The notes: generated by a model not told the origin, from the letters alone. Counted from the first letter of the stretch, positions 8,756 through 18,189 are shown. The stretch: 64,000 bases of DNA from Paenibacillus sp. L3-i20 (GCF_022180385.2 NZ_BQME02000001.1:186001-250000); one strand, 5' to 3'. Numbers and translations are program-made.

Positions 8756-10138
8756 ATGCTCAAATCTAAAGTTGCCATACAGGTGATCAGTTCCGGAACA
8801 TTGCCGGAAGATACGATTATGGTTGGCGAATTTTATGTGAAACAATGGAAGATCCCGAGAGGTCAACATGTACTTTTTAAGTTCGGAGCCTTCAGACAGT
8901 ATGTGAAAATTATTCCAGTAGCCAAGCTTAACGGCATTCGTGTAAGCCAATCCGTTGCAATTAAGATGGGTTTGCCAACGGAAAGCAAATCGCGCCTTCA
9001 CCTTCGGATACATTTTGCTGCGAGCACAGGCACATTAGCACTAGGCCCTCTGATCGGCGTACTTATAAGCCGTGACTTCGCTCACATTCCTGATAAACCT
9101 TTCGGTTCCATCACCATGTTTTGTAGTGAATTAGTAGAAGCCTGTAAGGCACATGGCGCCTACGTATTCTTCTTCACCCCTAATCATATTGGTGATTCTG
9201 TCAGTTCGGTACAGGGATGGATCTATTCTGATGGTTGGAGGCAAGTCACAATGCCCGCGCCCGATATCATTAATAATCGCTTAACTACACGAAAGCTTGA
9301 GAACAACCCGGATGTACAGCATTTTTTCAAAGAAACGAAGCGCATTTATTCCACTGTCGTATTCAATGAAAAGTTTTTAGACAAAACAGAAGTTTTCGAC
9401 GCTCTAAAAAAGGATAACGCCCTTGATCGTTATTTACCTGAATCCCATCAATTGAGCAGTTACGCTACATTCAAATCCATGTGCACCAAGTACAACAACG
9501 TATTCCTAAAACCCGTTCGCGGCAGCTTAGGTAAAGGCATTATCCGTGTGTCCCATTTAGAAGGTGAAAGCTATCAGGCACTACACGCCACGCCCACTGG
9601 ATCAAAGCGACAAATTCACCCAAGTCTTGGGAGGCTATATTCCTCATTGTCGGTCAAAATGAAAACAGCCCGTTATCAAATTCAACAGGGGCTTCAATTG
9701 ATTGAAGTTGGGAAGCGACCCGTTGACTTCCGTGCTCTCGTACAAAAAAATGCGACGGGAAAATGGATGATAACTTCCATTGTGGCTCGAACTGCAGGGA
9801 GTCAACACTTTGTTTCAAACTTAGCTCGTGGCGGCTCACTTAGTACCGTCAGTGCAGCTGTTGGCAAGAGCAACCTAAACACGAACATTAATCGTCTCGA
9901 AGCACCTGGTCGTTTACGACAAGCTGCGCTTACTATTGCTAACGGCATCGACACAAACATACCAGCTCACTTTGGCGAGCTTGGCATCGATTTAGCGATG
10001 GATACGAATGGAAAAGTGTGGCTGTTAGAAGTCAATTCAAAGCCATCAAAAAATGATAATACCCCTTTGAATGAAGGGAAAATCCGCCCATCAGTGCGGA
10101 TGATGATTCAATACGCCCGCTTTCTATCAGGCTTCTAA
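8756..10138 (+). CDS. YheC/YheD-family ATP-grasp protein (paralog 1)
   Basis: First of five paralogs in one operon. The 460-aa protein has an N-terminal YheD-type beta domain (residues 1-100, ending GTLALGPLIGVLIS), a linker with FFFTPNHIGD and PDIINNRL, and a C-terminal ATP-grasp fold (about 200-455). ATP-grasp motifs are NVFLKPVRGSLGKGI (lysine and glycine loop), VDFRALVQKN, and the metal-binding LGIDLAMD...VWLLEVNSKPSK. ATP-grasp enzymes join a carboxylate to an amine or thiol through an acyl phosphate; B. subtilis YheC and YheD are SigE-made spore-associated proteins without a known reaction. AAGGAG lies 8 bp before the ATG. The next gene begins 11 bp later. Confidence 0.87.
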   Translation: MLKSKVAIQVISSGTLPEDTIMVGEFYVKQWKIPRGQHVLFKFGAFRQYVKIIPVAKLNGIRVSQSVAIKMGLPTESKSRLHLRIHFAASTGTLALGPLIGVLISRDFAHIPDKPFGSITMFCSELVEACKAHGAYVFFFTPNHIGDSVSSVQGWIYSDGWRQVTMPAPDIINNRLTTRKLENNPDVQHFFKETKRIYSTVVFNEKFLDKTEVFDALKKDNALDRYLPESHQLSSYATFKSMCTKYNNVFLKPVRGSLGKGIIRVSHLEGESYQALHATPTGSKRQIHPSLGRLYSSLSVKMKTARYQIQQGLQLIEVGKRPVDFRALVQKNATGKWMITSIVARTAGSQHFVSNLARGGSLSTVSAAVGKSNLNTNINRLEAPGRLRQAALTIANGIDTNIPAHFGELGIDLAMDTNGKVWLLEVNSKPSKNDNTPLNEGKIRPSVRMMIQYARFLSGF

Positions 10139-10149
10139 GGGAGGTTGCC

Positions 10150-11355
10150 ATGCCGCTGAGATTGCTTGCGTTTGGTATTATGACTGCATCAAGTCAGGGC
10201 GAACGGCGCCTTGCACTAGATAAAGAAGTAGTACCGTCTGAACCGCTGCTATGCAAAGAACTAACTCTAGCATCCCATCCTCTTGCCATTGATGTTTATG
10301 TATTTTCGGCGGAGGATTATAACGTTAAGACAGGGCTGCTGTACGGTTATCGCTTGGTCGGAATGAGCTGGAGGCGGCAGCCGGTCCCTTTGCCCGATGT
10401 CGTTTATGATCGTAGTTTCTACAAAACAGCAATAGATCGCAGATCCAATGCTATCGCCCTCTCCCATATGCAATTACGAAAAAATTATAAGCTGTTAAAT
10501 AACAAGCTACCGTCAAAGCTTCATGTCTATGACGTTTTGTGTGAGGACATTGATCTACTCCCACATCTGCCTCCAACTAGCCACTACTCCTCTTTTGACC
10601 AACTACTCGGACTAATGAACCAGTACCCGGCTGGCGCTATTCTTAAGCCTGCGGCAGGAATGCAGGGCAGAGGTATCGTTCATCTTACTTATGAGACATT
10701 GAGCGGAGAAATAGTTGGAAGCGGGCGTATGCGAAATAATGAGCCATTTACCGTTTTATTCAAAAATAGAGAGCCTTTTGCGAAGTGGCTGGCTCGATTT
10801 ATGGGGAACTCTTCTTTTCTTGTTCAGCCTTATTTATCCCTATCCAATACGTTTAACCAGCCGTTTGACATTCGGACATTGCTTCAGAAGGATGAACATG
10901 GTCGCTGGCAAGTTACCGGTTCTGTTGCGAGGCTGGGTCAAAGAGGTACACTTACCTCAAATCTTCATGGAGGTGGCACTGCTCAGGCTGCTGGCTCACT
11001 ACTCTCAGCATACTTTGGCAAGCTGCATGCAGAACGTTTACTCCGCAAAATCCATATCATAAGTGGACGTACAGCAAAACGCTTGGAGCAAAACTTAGGC
11101 AGATTCGGAGAACTTGCCTTCGACTTTGGCGTTGATCAGAGTGGGGAAATATGGCTGTTAGAAGTCAACGCAAAACCCGGTAGAGAATCCTTTCGATTAA
11201 TTGATGATTCAGAAGCTCAGAAACTTTCTATTATACGGCCACTGCAATATGCCAGATTTTTATCTAATCGTTCAGAACCAACGATAATTTCCAACCTATC
11301 CGTTTTTCAACCTGCTCCAGTTATTGAGCTAGATAACATTTCACAAATAAGATGA
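10150..11355 (+). CDS. YheC/YheD-family ATP-grasp protein (paralog 2)
   Basis: A 401-aa paralog without the extra N-terminal beta domain of paralogs 1 and 3 and thus closer to the shorter YheC type. PDVVYDRSFYK (about 80-90) is the family's conserved PDVIYNR motif. The ATP-grasp part carries GAILKPAAGMQGRGIV, FDIRTLLQKDEHGRW, and GELAFDFGVDQSGEIWLLEVNAKPG, so the ATP and metal ligands (D, E, N) are intact. The GGGAGG ribosome site and 11-bp spacing to paralog 1 mark one transcript. The tail after KPG is longer than in the others. Confidence 0.86.
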   Translation: MPLRLLAFGIMTASSQGERRLALDKEVVPSEPLLCKELTLASHPLAIDVYVFSAEDYNVKTGLLYGYRLVGMSWRRQPVPLPDVVYDRSFYKTAIDRRSNAIALSHMQLRKNYKLLNNKLPSKLHVYDVLCEDIDLLPHLPPTSHYSSFDQLLGLMNQYPAGAILKPAAGMQGRGIVHLTYETLSGEIVGSGRMRNNEPFTVLFKNREPFAKWLARFMGNSSFLVQPYLSLSNTFNQPFDIRTLLQKDEHGRWQVTGSVARLGQRGTLTSNLHGGGTAQAAGSLLSAYFGKLHAERLLRKIHIISGRTAKRLEQNLGRFGELAFDFGVDQSGEIWLLEVNAKPGRESFRLIDDSEAQKLSIIRPLQYARFLSNRSEPTIISNLSVFQPAPVIELDNISQIR

Positions 11356-11383
11356 AGTCTTTAAACGTTCAGGAGGTTCATCG

Positions 11384-12760
11384 ATGAGTTTGACAACTTG
11401 CAACGTACACTTCTCACAGCAATCCGATAAAATCGTCTATTTGTCCAAACCGCTCTACAAGCAGCTCAAGCTGTCTGGAAAACGGTCGATACATCTCAAG
11501 CTGGGCAATGAAATCATTACTGCTAGTGTAAGACAGCTTAGTCGTTCAGGTAATCATCTGTATCTTTCCGCGGGTGTCCGTAATTCTATCCGCGTGCCGA
11601 AATCAGGAAATGTCTATTTGTTAAGTACCGGAGAGAATGAGCTGCAGATTGGACCGTTGGTCGGCATTCTAACTGACACCATCCATCCTGCCGAGAGCTA
11701 TCCCTTTGGTTCACGCTCTAGTTTTATTAAACAGGTTATCCGAACAGGGGATCGGAAAGCGTATATGTTCGGCTTCACCCCTAACGATATCAACTGGCAG
11801 CAAGAAACAGTTAACGGTTATTTCCTGAATCCACAAGGGGATTGGTTCCGCAAGATTGTGCCTTTACCCGATGTCGTTTACAATCGGCTTCCTAATCGTA
11901 AAGCGGAAACCTCTGCTTTTATAAGTACGATAAGAGAACGGTTTGTTAAACGAAAAATTCCATTGTTCAACTGGAGCTTTCTAAACAAAGCTGATGTCTA
12001 TACACTACTGGATAAAGATCCAGAGGCGCTTGCTCATCTTCCTGAGTCCGTGTCAAACCCATCATCCACTAAAATTAAAGAGATGTTAGAAAAATATCAA
12101 TTTCTATACTATAAACCAGGCGGCGGCAGTTTAGGTATCGGCATTTACCGACTAACCTACCACCCGACCCGCGGCTACTTCGTCAGATACCGCAAAGGCA
12201 GTCAAAACGTTTTAGCGAGATACAGTAGCTTTCAGAGCATGATGAAAATGTTGCAAAACAGACATGGAAGCCGCTTAAATCAATATGTCGCTCAACAAGG
12301 TATTCGCTTGTTAGAGATAGACAAATGTCAGCTCGACTTTCGTTTTCATATGCATAAAAACGGGAACAATCAATGGATCGCAGCAGGTATTGGCGCCAAG
12401 AAAGCAGGACGCGGTAGTGTGACAACCCATGTCAAAAGCGGAGGCTCGTTAATGACACCGGAACATGCACTGAGCCGAGCTTTTGGCAGCGAGGCAAATG
12501 CTATTTTGGAAAAAGCGAAGCGGGTTGCAGTTAAGCTATCAGAAGCGATTGAAAGAAATTATCCTCATCGGTTAGGCGAACTCGGCTTGGATATCGGAAT
12601 CGACAAGTCTGGTGAGATCTGGATGTTCGAAGCAAATGCCAAACCAGGACGTTCAATCTTTAAACATCCTGCACTCCGTTCGGAGGGTAAAGCTTCTGTT
12701 TCATATATTTTTGAACATTGCCTTTATTTAAGCCGGTTCCAAGGGGGCAAAGGTCAATGA
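11384..12760 (+). CDS. YheC/YheD-family ATP-grasp protein (paralog 3)
   Basis: A 458-aa paralog with the same two-part build as paralog 1: an N-terminal beta domain (about 1-100, LQIGPLVGILTD at its end) and ATP-grasp (about 205-450). Motifs: FLYYKPGGGSLGIGIYRL, LDFRFHMHKNGNNQW, LGELGLDIGIDKSGEIWMFEANAKPGR. In VDFRALVQK the family consensus is changed here to LDFRFHMHK, which may alter substrate contact. AGGAGG lies 8 bp before the ATG. Its stop overlaps the next start by ATGA, indicating translational coupling. Confidence 0.87.
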   Translation: MSLTTCNVHFSQQSDKIVYLSKPLYKQLKLSGKRSIHLKLGNEIITASVRQLSRSGNHLYLSAGVRNSIRVPKSGNVYLLSTGENELQIGPLVGILTDTIHPAESYPFGSRSSFIKQVIRTGDRKAYMFGFTPNDINWQQETVNGYFLNPQGDWFRKIVPLPDVVYNRLPNRKAETSAFISTIRERFVKRKIPLFNWSFLNKADVYTLLDKDPEALAHLPESVSNPSSTKIKEMLEKYQFLYYKPGGGSLGIGIYRLTYHPTRGYFVRYRKGSQNVLARYSSFQSMMKMLQNRHGSRLNQYVAQQGIRLLEIDKCQLDFRFHMHKNGNNQWIAAGIGAKKAGRGSVTTHVKSGGSLMTPEHALSRAFGSEANAILEKAKRVAVKLSEAIERNYPHRLGELGLDIGIDKSGEIWMFEANAKPGRSIFKHPALRSEGKASVSYIFEHCLYLSRFQGGKGQ

Positions 12761-13914
12761 GAATCCCTGTCCTAGAGAAAAACCTATCGCATGATATTGG
12801 CAAAAGCTCGCCTGTACTAGCTATTCTTACAGTTGATGATGAAAGCGGAGAGTTCAGAGGCAATCGAAGTAACTTCGCTGACCTCATACGAACCGGACAA
12901 TCGATGGGTTTTCTTGTTTATGTACTCACTATAAAAAATTTATTCTTGCGCCGCAGAATGCTGCGAGGATTTATACATCACAAAGAAACGAATAGCTGGA
13001 AAAAACAGCTCCTTCCTTTCCCTGATATTATTTATAATCGCATTCCTCAGCGTGAAGATGAGATGCAGCCCGAAGTGAGACAAAAAATTAATGCTTGCCG
13101 TAAACATTCGAAAGTGATGTTATTCAATCCTTCCTTCTTCAATAAATGGGATCTATTTGAATGGCTCAGAGGTTCGAAGACAACTAAACCATTTATCCCA
13201 ACAACACGCCGATTAATGAGCGTAAGTGGTCTTGGACGGATGATTCGTAAGCATAACTATCTTTATCTAAAGCCAGAAAGCGGAAAAGCCGGAAACGGCA
13301 TTATGACCGTCAAAGTACACGGAGAAAAAACACTCCCTTATCGACTAAAAATACAAGAAAACAAAAGCAGCTCAACTTACAACTGTTCTTCAATACAAAA
13401 ACTATGGAGTCGCATCCAGAAGCAAAGCGGCGGCGAAGCCTATATTGCACAACAAGGAATACCTCTTGCTTCAATTAATGAACGTCGATTTGACCTGAGA
13501 GCTCTCGTGCAAAAAAACAGGCGAGGCATATGGGAGCTAACAGGTCTTGGAGCACGTATTGCAGGTGCCTCTAGCATAACGACTCACGTTCCTCGAGGTG
13601 GGAAAATAGAAGATCCCGAAAAACTGCTTACCTATTCATTCAATTCAGAGCAAGCACATATGCTGTTACAAAAAACGAAACGGGTATCACTTATGATTGC
13701 CAAGCAAATCGAACGCGCTTCCGGCCAACGATTAGTTGAAATGTCAATGGATCTTGGGGTTGATAACAGCGGTCATCTGTGGTTTTTTGAAGCAAATTCC
13801 AAACCGATGAAGTTCGACGAACCTCATATTCGTCAAAAATCATTGGAGAGAATTTTTCAATATGGAGCTTATTTAGTCGCTAGAAAAAAACTAAAGCCAG
13901 CAGGAGGCGCATAA
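12757..13914 (+). CDS. YheC/YheD-family ATP-grasp protein (paralog 4)
   Basis: A 385-aa YheC-sized paralog. The open frame reaches back to 12718, but the ATG at 12757 has AAAGG 4 bp upstream and overlaps the previous stop as ATGA, so it is preferred. Motifs: FPDIIYNRIP, YLYLKPESGKAGNGIM (nucleotide loop), FDLRALVQKNRRGIWEL, EMSMDLGVDNSGHLWFFEANSKPM. The usual GELGxD segment is VEMSMD here. The GNAT gene begins one base after its stop. Function is inferred only from the family. Confidence 0.85.
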   Translation: MRIPVLEKNLSHDIGKSSPVLAILTVDDESGEFRGNRSNFADLIRTGQSMGFLVYVLTIKNLFLRRRMLRGFIHHKETNSWKKQLLPFPDIIYNRIPQREDEMQPEVRQKINACRKHSKVMLFNPSFFNKWDLFEWLRGSKTTKPFIPTTRRLMSVSGLGRMIRKHNYLYLKPESGKAGNGIMTVKVHGEKTLPYRLKIQENKSSSTYNCSSIQKLWSRIQKQSGGEAYIAQQGIPLASINERRFDLRALVQKNRRGIWELTGLGARIAGASSITTHVPRGGKIEDPEKLLTYSFNSEQAHMLLQKTKRVSLMIAKQIERASGQRLVEMSMDLGVDNSGHLWFFEANSKPMKFDEPHIRQKSLERIFQYGAYLVARKKLKPAGGA

Positions 13915-13915
13915 T

Positions 13916-14413
13916 ATGGAGCTGCAGTCGCTGACACCTGAAGTTTGGATAAAGGAACGGAGAAGACTACTTGGCTTTATCGTTCGATTCGGGGAGAAGC
14001 GAATTACCGTCGCTGCTCTTCATGCGCTGCGCAGCCTTGATGAATCTTGGCTTAAAGTTGACGAGAGCGGCCTATTTAGGGCAACTGTCATCATAGCAAA
14101 ACAAAATGGAAGATTGACTGGCTTAGGCTTCGCTTCAGATGGAGGAGACGGTGGTTGTTTGATCGTCGTCCATCCAAGTGCTCGCAGAACAGGCACAGGA
14201 AGTGCAATTATGATGGCAATGATGAATACCCTCGGAAAGTTGGCTTGCCATGTTGCTGCTGACAATATACCAAGTATGGCTCTCTGTTTTGGGCTAGGTA
14301 TGAGAGCTGTATCTATCCATAAAGGACCTACCGGCAAATCAACGCTTCGATTTGAAAGGGGAATCCATCATGACTCAGCCCATTCTGGGCATATTGACGC
14401 TATATCTCAATGA
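13916..14413 (+). CDS. GNAT-family N-acetyltransferase
   Basis: A 165-aa protein with the GNAT core: beta-strand LTGLGFASDGGDGGCLIVVHPSARRTGTGSAIM, where R-R-T-G-T-G-S is the acetyl-CoA pyrophosphate loop (consensus Q/RxxGxG/A), followed by HVAADNIPSMALCFGLGM, the usual second half. The substrate is unknown. Its place inside the ATP-grasp operon, 1 bp after paralog 4 and overlapping paralog 5 by 44 bp, suggests that it acts on the same product, for example by capping an amine. Confidence 0.8.
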   Translation: MELQSLTPEVWIKERRRLLGFIVRFGEKRITVAALHALRSLDESWLKVDESGLFRATVIIAKQNGRLTGLGFASDGGDGGCLIVVHPSARRTGTGSAIMMAMMNTLGKLACHVAADNIPSMALCFGLGMRAVSIHKGPTGKSTLRFERGIHHDSAHSGHIDAISQ

Positions 14414-15503
14414 TTTCGGTGCATTGGAAGAAAGGGCTATTTATCAAAAGATGACCATAGAGGGAAAAAAGCTTGGTCTACAACTATTCGTATTCACTCC
14501 ACAGGATGTAAATTACAATAAAAATCGCATTTACGCATTATTTTACGACCCCGAAACGAGCAGATGGAGCAGAAAATGGACCAACTTCCCGCATCTTATC
14601 TTTGACCGTTGCCGAATTCAAAAATCGCACCGTTATGAGCAACTGTTGAAGTTTCGTTCCAAATATAGCCATCTACGATTCCTTAATCGCCCGCTTCGCA
14701 ATAAGTGGGCGATTCATTCTATATTATCTAAAGATGCGAAGTTGAGTGCATTTTTGCCTAAGACGCGTTTTATCGAAAAAACACAGGACGTGCATGATAT
14801 GCTGCGCATCCATTCGCTTCTTTATTTAAAACCAGTAAACGGTACTGGAGGCCGCGGCATTTTGCGAATCGAAAAGGGAAAGGATGGCTCCCTTCTTGTT
14901 CAAGGCAGAGATCAGTTGCGCCGGATCGTACAGCCAAAAAGAATGAGCAGCAGTCAACTGGACAGTTACCTCTCAGATTGGAACTTGAAGGAAACACGAT
15001 ATATTGTGCAGCAAGGAATTCAACTAAAGCTGCGAAATGGACGGGTTCATGATTATCGTTTGCTCGTTCAGAAGGATGGAAGCGGTCAATGGCGAATAAC
15101 CGGCTGTGCAGGACGTGTTGGAGCTCCGGGAAGCATTACAGCAAACTTGCACGGCGGGGGCAGGGCAGTTAAGTTTGATCAACTGCTGGGAGAATGGTTT
15201 CAGGATGATCAAAAAATTAGTAGCATCAAAGCCGATGTAGAGCGCTTTGGTATTGAAGTTGCGACATATTTGGAACTTTGCTACAGCGCTCTCTGTGAGC
15301 TTGCAATCGACATCGCAATTGATAAAAGAGGTAAAGTGTGGATGATCGAAGTTAATCCAAAGCCTGCGCGCGAGGTGTTTATTCGTGCTGGTGAAAGGGA
15401 TGTTTATCGTAACGCGATTGTTAAACCGCTCGAGTATGCAATTTGGAAGTTCCAACAAAAGGAAAACATTGTCAAGACCAACAAACAGGCAGACCGAGAA
15501 TAA
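14370..15503 (+). CDS. YheC/YheD-family ATP-grasp protein (paralog 5)
   Basis: A 377-aa YheC-type paralog and last gene of the operon. The start at 14370 is chosen because AAAGGGGAA lies 7 bp upstream; an upstream ATG at 14352 lacks one. Motifs: FTPQDVNYNKNRIYALF, HLIFDRCRIQ (the PDxIYNR position), LYLKPVNGTGGRGIL, HDYRLLVQKDGSGQW, and LAIDIAIDKRGKVWMIEVNPKPAR. The last eight codons form the left arm of the terminator stem, so the protein tail is constrained by RNA structure. Confidence 0.86.
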   Translation: MTQPILGILTLYLNDFGALEERAIYQKMTIEGKKLGLQLFVFTPQDVNYNKNRIYALFYDPETSRWSRKWTNFPHLIFDRCRIQKSHRYEQLLKFRSKYSHLRFLNRPLRNKWAIHSILSKDAKLSAFLPKTRFIEKTQDVHDMLRIHSLLYLKPVNGTGGRGILRIEKGKDGSLLVQGRDQLRRIVQPKRMSSSQLDSYLSDWNLKETRYIVQQGIQLKLRNGRVHDYRLLVQKDGSGQWRITGCAGRVGAPGSITANLHGGGRAVKFDQLLGEWFQDDQKISSIKADVERFGIEVATYLELCYSALCELAIDIAIDKRGKVWMIEVNPKPAREVFIRAGERDVYRNAIVKPLEYAIWKFQQKENIVKTNKQADRE

Positions 15504-15525
15504 TTCACGGTCTGCCTGTTTGTTG
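15479..15525 (+). terminator. Terminator of the ATP-grasp operon, overlapping the last codons
   Basis: CAACAAACAGGCAGACCG (15479-15496) pairs perfectly with 15508-15525. The 18-bp stem has an 11-nt loop that contains the stop codon (15501-15503). It also separates the operon from the converging chitinase gene. Confidence 0.85.
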
Positions 15526-15547
15526 TATATGAATTATTACCTTCTTA

Positions 15548-16810
15548 TTAAAATGGCTGCATGCCAAGTGTATCTACTTTTTCACCGGTAATGTCTACGC
15601 CCATCGTCTTCGTAATATCACGATAATGACCTGCGCGTCGTTTCACCGAGCTGCCTTCCGTCTCACCCAAGTTTGCCTCCAAGCCGTTAAGAACCATAAT
15701 CGTTATGCCGAACCCTGGCTGACCAAGCCCTTTAGCGATATGTGCTTTTGTAGGCTTCCACTTATTAATAATTACATCGTGAGCTGAAGGCTTTGGATCT
15801 TGAGGTGTCATCCAGAACAAGATAGCTGTCATGAAACCTACTTTCCCATCCGCTGCGACAATTTCCGGATTACTTAGCAATACATTTTTGTCGCCATAAA
15901 TGATCGAGCTGAACAAGCCATAGTTGAAGTTCCAGCTAAGCATGATTGGACCACGTCCATAATAACGTTTATCCTTTACGCCCGGATATAGTGCAGCACT
16001 TGCCTCATCAACGAATGCAGACGGATTGGTGCCTGTTCTGCCCGCAATATTTTCATTCCAGAACAGACCCCACTTCAGTTCACCGCCAGGAGCAGTGGAC
16101 CATCCTCCACCAGTTTCATGTGAGAGATTAGCGAGGAATGCAGCTAATTCACGTTTACGATCCTTCTTAAAACCTTCCTTCAGGAACGTCCCAAAATCAA
16201 TGATAGCGGTTACAATTTCTTGCTTCTTGTTTTTCGTTGAATTGAAATCACTGGAACGAGCAACTAATGTCTCAATTCGAGCATCCTTATCCAGCCTATA
16301 AATTTCTTGTACACCTGGACTGCCCTTTCGTGAACTAACTTTCAGCTTAATGTTCGCAACTTCGGTAACAGCATCAATCAGGTTATTATACGAAAAATAA
16401 TCCTTTTGATCCCCTTTAAAATACTCTTTACCTTTTGCTACTTCATACCAAGCTGGGGAGCCTAACCGATTTGGAAAAAGTGCTTCATAATCCTTTTGCG
16501 ACAGTAAGCTCTTGACAGCCTCCACAGCTTTATCTGGCTTATATTCTGGATCGATTCCGTCCCACTGCTGTCCGATTTCATTCAGAGTAAGGAACCGATT
16601 TTCTCCTACCGCCAGTAGACTTCCTTCGAATTTTGCCTTGTCAGTATGCTTCACCGCAAATTGCGATGCGTGACTTAGCGCTGATTGCTTGCCATTCGAA
16701 GATGATGCGGCTGATACTGTAAGCGGTGTCAAAATTAAAGCTACTCCAAGTGAACAACAGATCGTGCGGTGAATAAGTTTACCGGATAACAGCTTGCTCC
16801 ATTCTGGCAT
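15548..16810 (-). CDS. Secreted GH19-type chitinase / lysozyme-like hydrolase
   Basis: A 420-aa exported protein. A signal peptide spans about residues 1-35 (basic KLIHRT, hydrophobic CCSLGVALILTPLTV, cut near SAA). The catalytic region (about 200-400) shows GH19 features: FLANLSHETGGGW with the presumed acid glutamate, ELKWGLFWNEN, YYGRGPIMLSWNFNYG (substrate-binding YYGRGPxQLTWxxNY pattern), and a late NGLEANLGE plus RxxHYRDI. Such enzymes cut chitin or, in some bacteria, peptidoglycan. The middle segment between the signal peptide and the catalytic domain (40-190) is not recognised. AAAGGAG lies 9 bp before the ATG. Confidence 0.85.
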   Translation of the reverse strand: MPEWSKLLSGKLIHRTICCSLGVALILTPLTVSAASSSNGKQSALSHASQFAVKHTDKAKFEGSLLAVGENRFLTLNEIGQQWDGIDPEYKPDKAVEAVKSLLSQKDYEALFPNRLGSPAWYEVAKGKEYFKGDQKDYFSYNNLIDAVTEVANIKLKVSSRKGSPGVQEIYRLDKDARIETLVARSSDFNSTKNKKQEIVTAIIDFGTFLKEGFKKDRKRELAAFLANLSHETGGGWSTAPGGELKWGLFWNENIAGRTGTNPSAFVDEASAALYPGVKDKRYYGRGPIMLSWNFNYGLFSSIIYGDKNVLLSNPEIVAADGKVGFMTAILFWMTPQDPKPSAHDVIINKWKPTKAHIAKGLGQPGFGITIMVLNGLEANLGETEGSSVKRRAGHYRDITKTMGVDITGEKVDTLGMQPF

Positions 16811-17055
16811 GTGCAGGTCTCCTTTAAAAAAAATTCATTGCTTTTCCAATTTAATCATTGCCGATCCCATTGTACATAGAGCCAAACACATGCGCTTAAA
16901 GACATAGTTTCCTTATTCCGATTATTTTTTCAACCGACTAAATGACTGCTTAGGTATGCGGTTGGCATGGCTGATGTCGAAAAAAGCGCTGCCCGACAAA
17001 TAGGATCGACCCCTAGAACTATTGCCGCTCATACATTAGTAATAGAGGAAAATAC
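16811..17055. other. Chitinase upstream region, no gene
   Basis: No coding frame is supported. Read on the minus strand, it holds two possible stems: CAACCG/CGGTTG (outer arms near 16930 and 16963) and TGTCG/CGACA (near 16976 and 17000) with a T-run next to GCGC. These might form a long structured leader for the chitinase mRNA, but no known riboswitch motif was identified. Confidence 0.35.
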
Positions 17056-17091
17056 AAAAAAAATAACTGTCGAATGAGACTCGACAGTTAT
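17055..17091 (-). terminator. Terminator after the HAD hydrolase gene
   Basis: ATAACTGTCGA (17063-17073) pairs with TCGACAGTTAT (17081-17091): 11 bp, 7-nt loop. In the minus direction it is followed by a run of T (A's at 17055-17063). Confidence 0.85.
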
Positions 17092-17145
17092 AGTGTATTA
17101 TTTAGTACTCCTGCGAAATTTAAGTGCTATTTCAAGTTAATCACC

Positions 17146-17814
17146 CTATAAGAGCTCCCTAAAGTCGAATATATGTACATCTGCGTCTGCCAGCTCTGAC
17201 TCCCGCCCATAGCGAGCATAAGCACAGCCTATTGTCTTCAAGCCGTTAGCCTTTCCTGCTTCCACATCAGATGAACGATCGCCTACCATCCAAGTCTCCT
17301 CAGGGTTAAGATTATGATCCTTCAATAATATAGAGACTAGATCAACCTTACTCGCTGTATTATATTGACCCGCACTATAGATGCCGTCAAACAAATCCGC
17401 AATCCCCCGATGTTCTGCTACTCCCTTTACATACTCCTCAAGACCATTGCTTGCAACAAATAGCTTTATCCCATTGCCCTTCAATCTTTCCAACGTTTCT
17501 TGCACATGAGGATATAGTCGACCTTCATTAGCTGCAAGTCCCTCTAGCTCATATTGCAACAGAAGAACGTCTGCTCGCTCGCGAGCTTTTTCGGTACTAC
17601 TTGGCATTAACTGCTTCCAAATGTCCTCTAATATCATGCCTAGACAACCTAGAAGTTGTTCAACAGGCGGCGTCTTCTCCATATATAAATGTTCTTCACG
17701 AAGAGTTTGAAATACACGTTTATGCACGGGGATTAATAGCGTATCCGTCTCAAATAACGTGCCGTCCATATCAAATATGACTGCTTTTGGTTGTAAACTT
17801 TTCTCTCTACTCAT
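17146..17814 (-). CDS. HAD-superfamily hydrolase, phosphoglycolate phosphatase type
   Basis: A 222-aa protein with all four HAD motifs: FDMDGTLFETD (nucleophile and acid Asp, about residues 14-24), LFVASNG (motif II), a lysine in ASKVDL (motif III), and WMVGDRSSDVEAGKANG (motif IV). The helical cap lies between motifs I and II (about 30-95), as in subclass I enzymes such as PgP and PpaX. It acts on a small phosphorylated metabolite that cannot be told from sequence. It is a single-gene unit with its own terminator. Confidence 0.87.
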   Translation of the reverse strand: MSREKSLQPKAVIFDMDGTLFETDTLLIPVHKRVFQTLREEHLYMEKTPPVEQLLGCLGMILEDIWKQLMPSSTEKARERADVLLLQYELEGLAANEGRLYPHVQETLERLKGNGIKLFVASNGLEEYVKGVAEHRGIADLFDGIYSAGQYNTASKVDLVSILLKDHNLNPEETWMVGDRSSDVEAGKANGLKTIGCAYARYGRESELADADVHIFDFRELL

Positions 17815-17907
17815 CTAGTAATCTTCCTCCCATCTCTTCTACTTATCATACTGGACGTATTACGAGCATCGCAACCTATAATGAAATAATTCGACAAACT
17901 AATTGAC

Positions 17908-18189
17908 TCACCGCAATGCTATAAACGCCGTTCTTCCTACCCCATAAGTGCCTAAGTAAGCGCCGCTTGCTAGAAAAGCAGGCTCTGTAAGAACGCTGTG
18001 CACTTCTGTCATAAAAACAGTTCCGTCTAATACGGTACGTAGCACAGCGGTTGCAGCAATAATAAAAAAAACGAACATCGCAAGACATGCAACCCCATCG
18101 ACTATTTGTCTAGCTCGCTCCCACTTCCAGCTTAATACAGCTAAAGCTGTAGTGAAAACAATAAAGACAGCACTAACCATTACAATCAT
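17908..18189 (-). CDS. Small membrane protein, unknown function
   Basis: A 93-aa protein with three hydrophobic segments (about 3-19, VMVSAVFIVFTTALAVLSW; 32-50, CLAMFVFFIIAATAVLR; 70-90). No family is recognised. No strong ribosome site was identified, but the codon pattern and uninterrupted hydrophobic periodicity favour a real gene. It may be transcribed with the HAD gene (93 bp gap). Confidence 0.55.
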   Translation of the reverse strand: MIVMVSAVFIVFTTALAVLSWKWERARQIVDGVACLAMFVFFIIAATAVLRTVLDGTVFMTEVHSVLTEPAFLASGAYLGTYGVGRTAFIALR

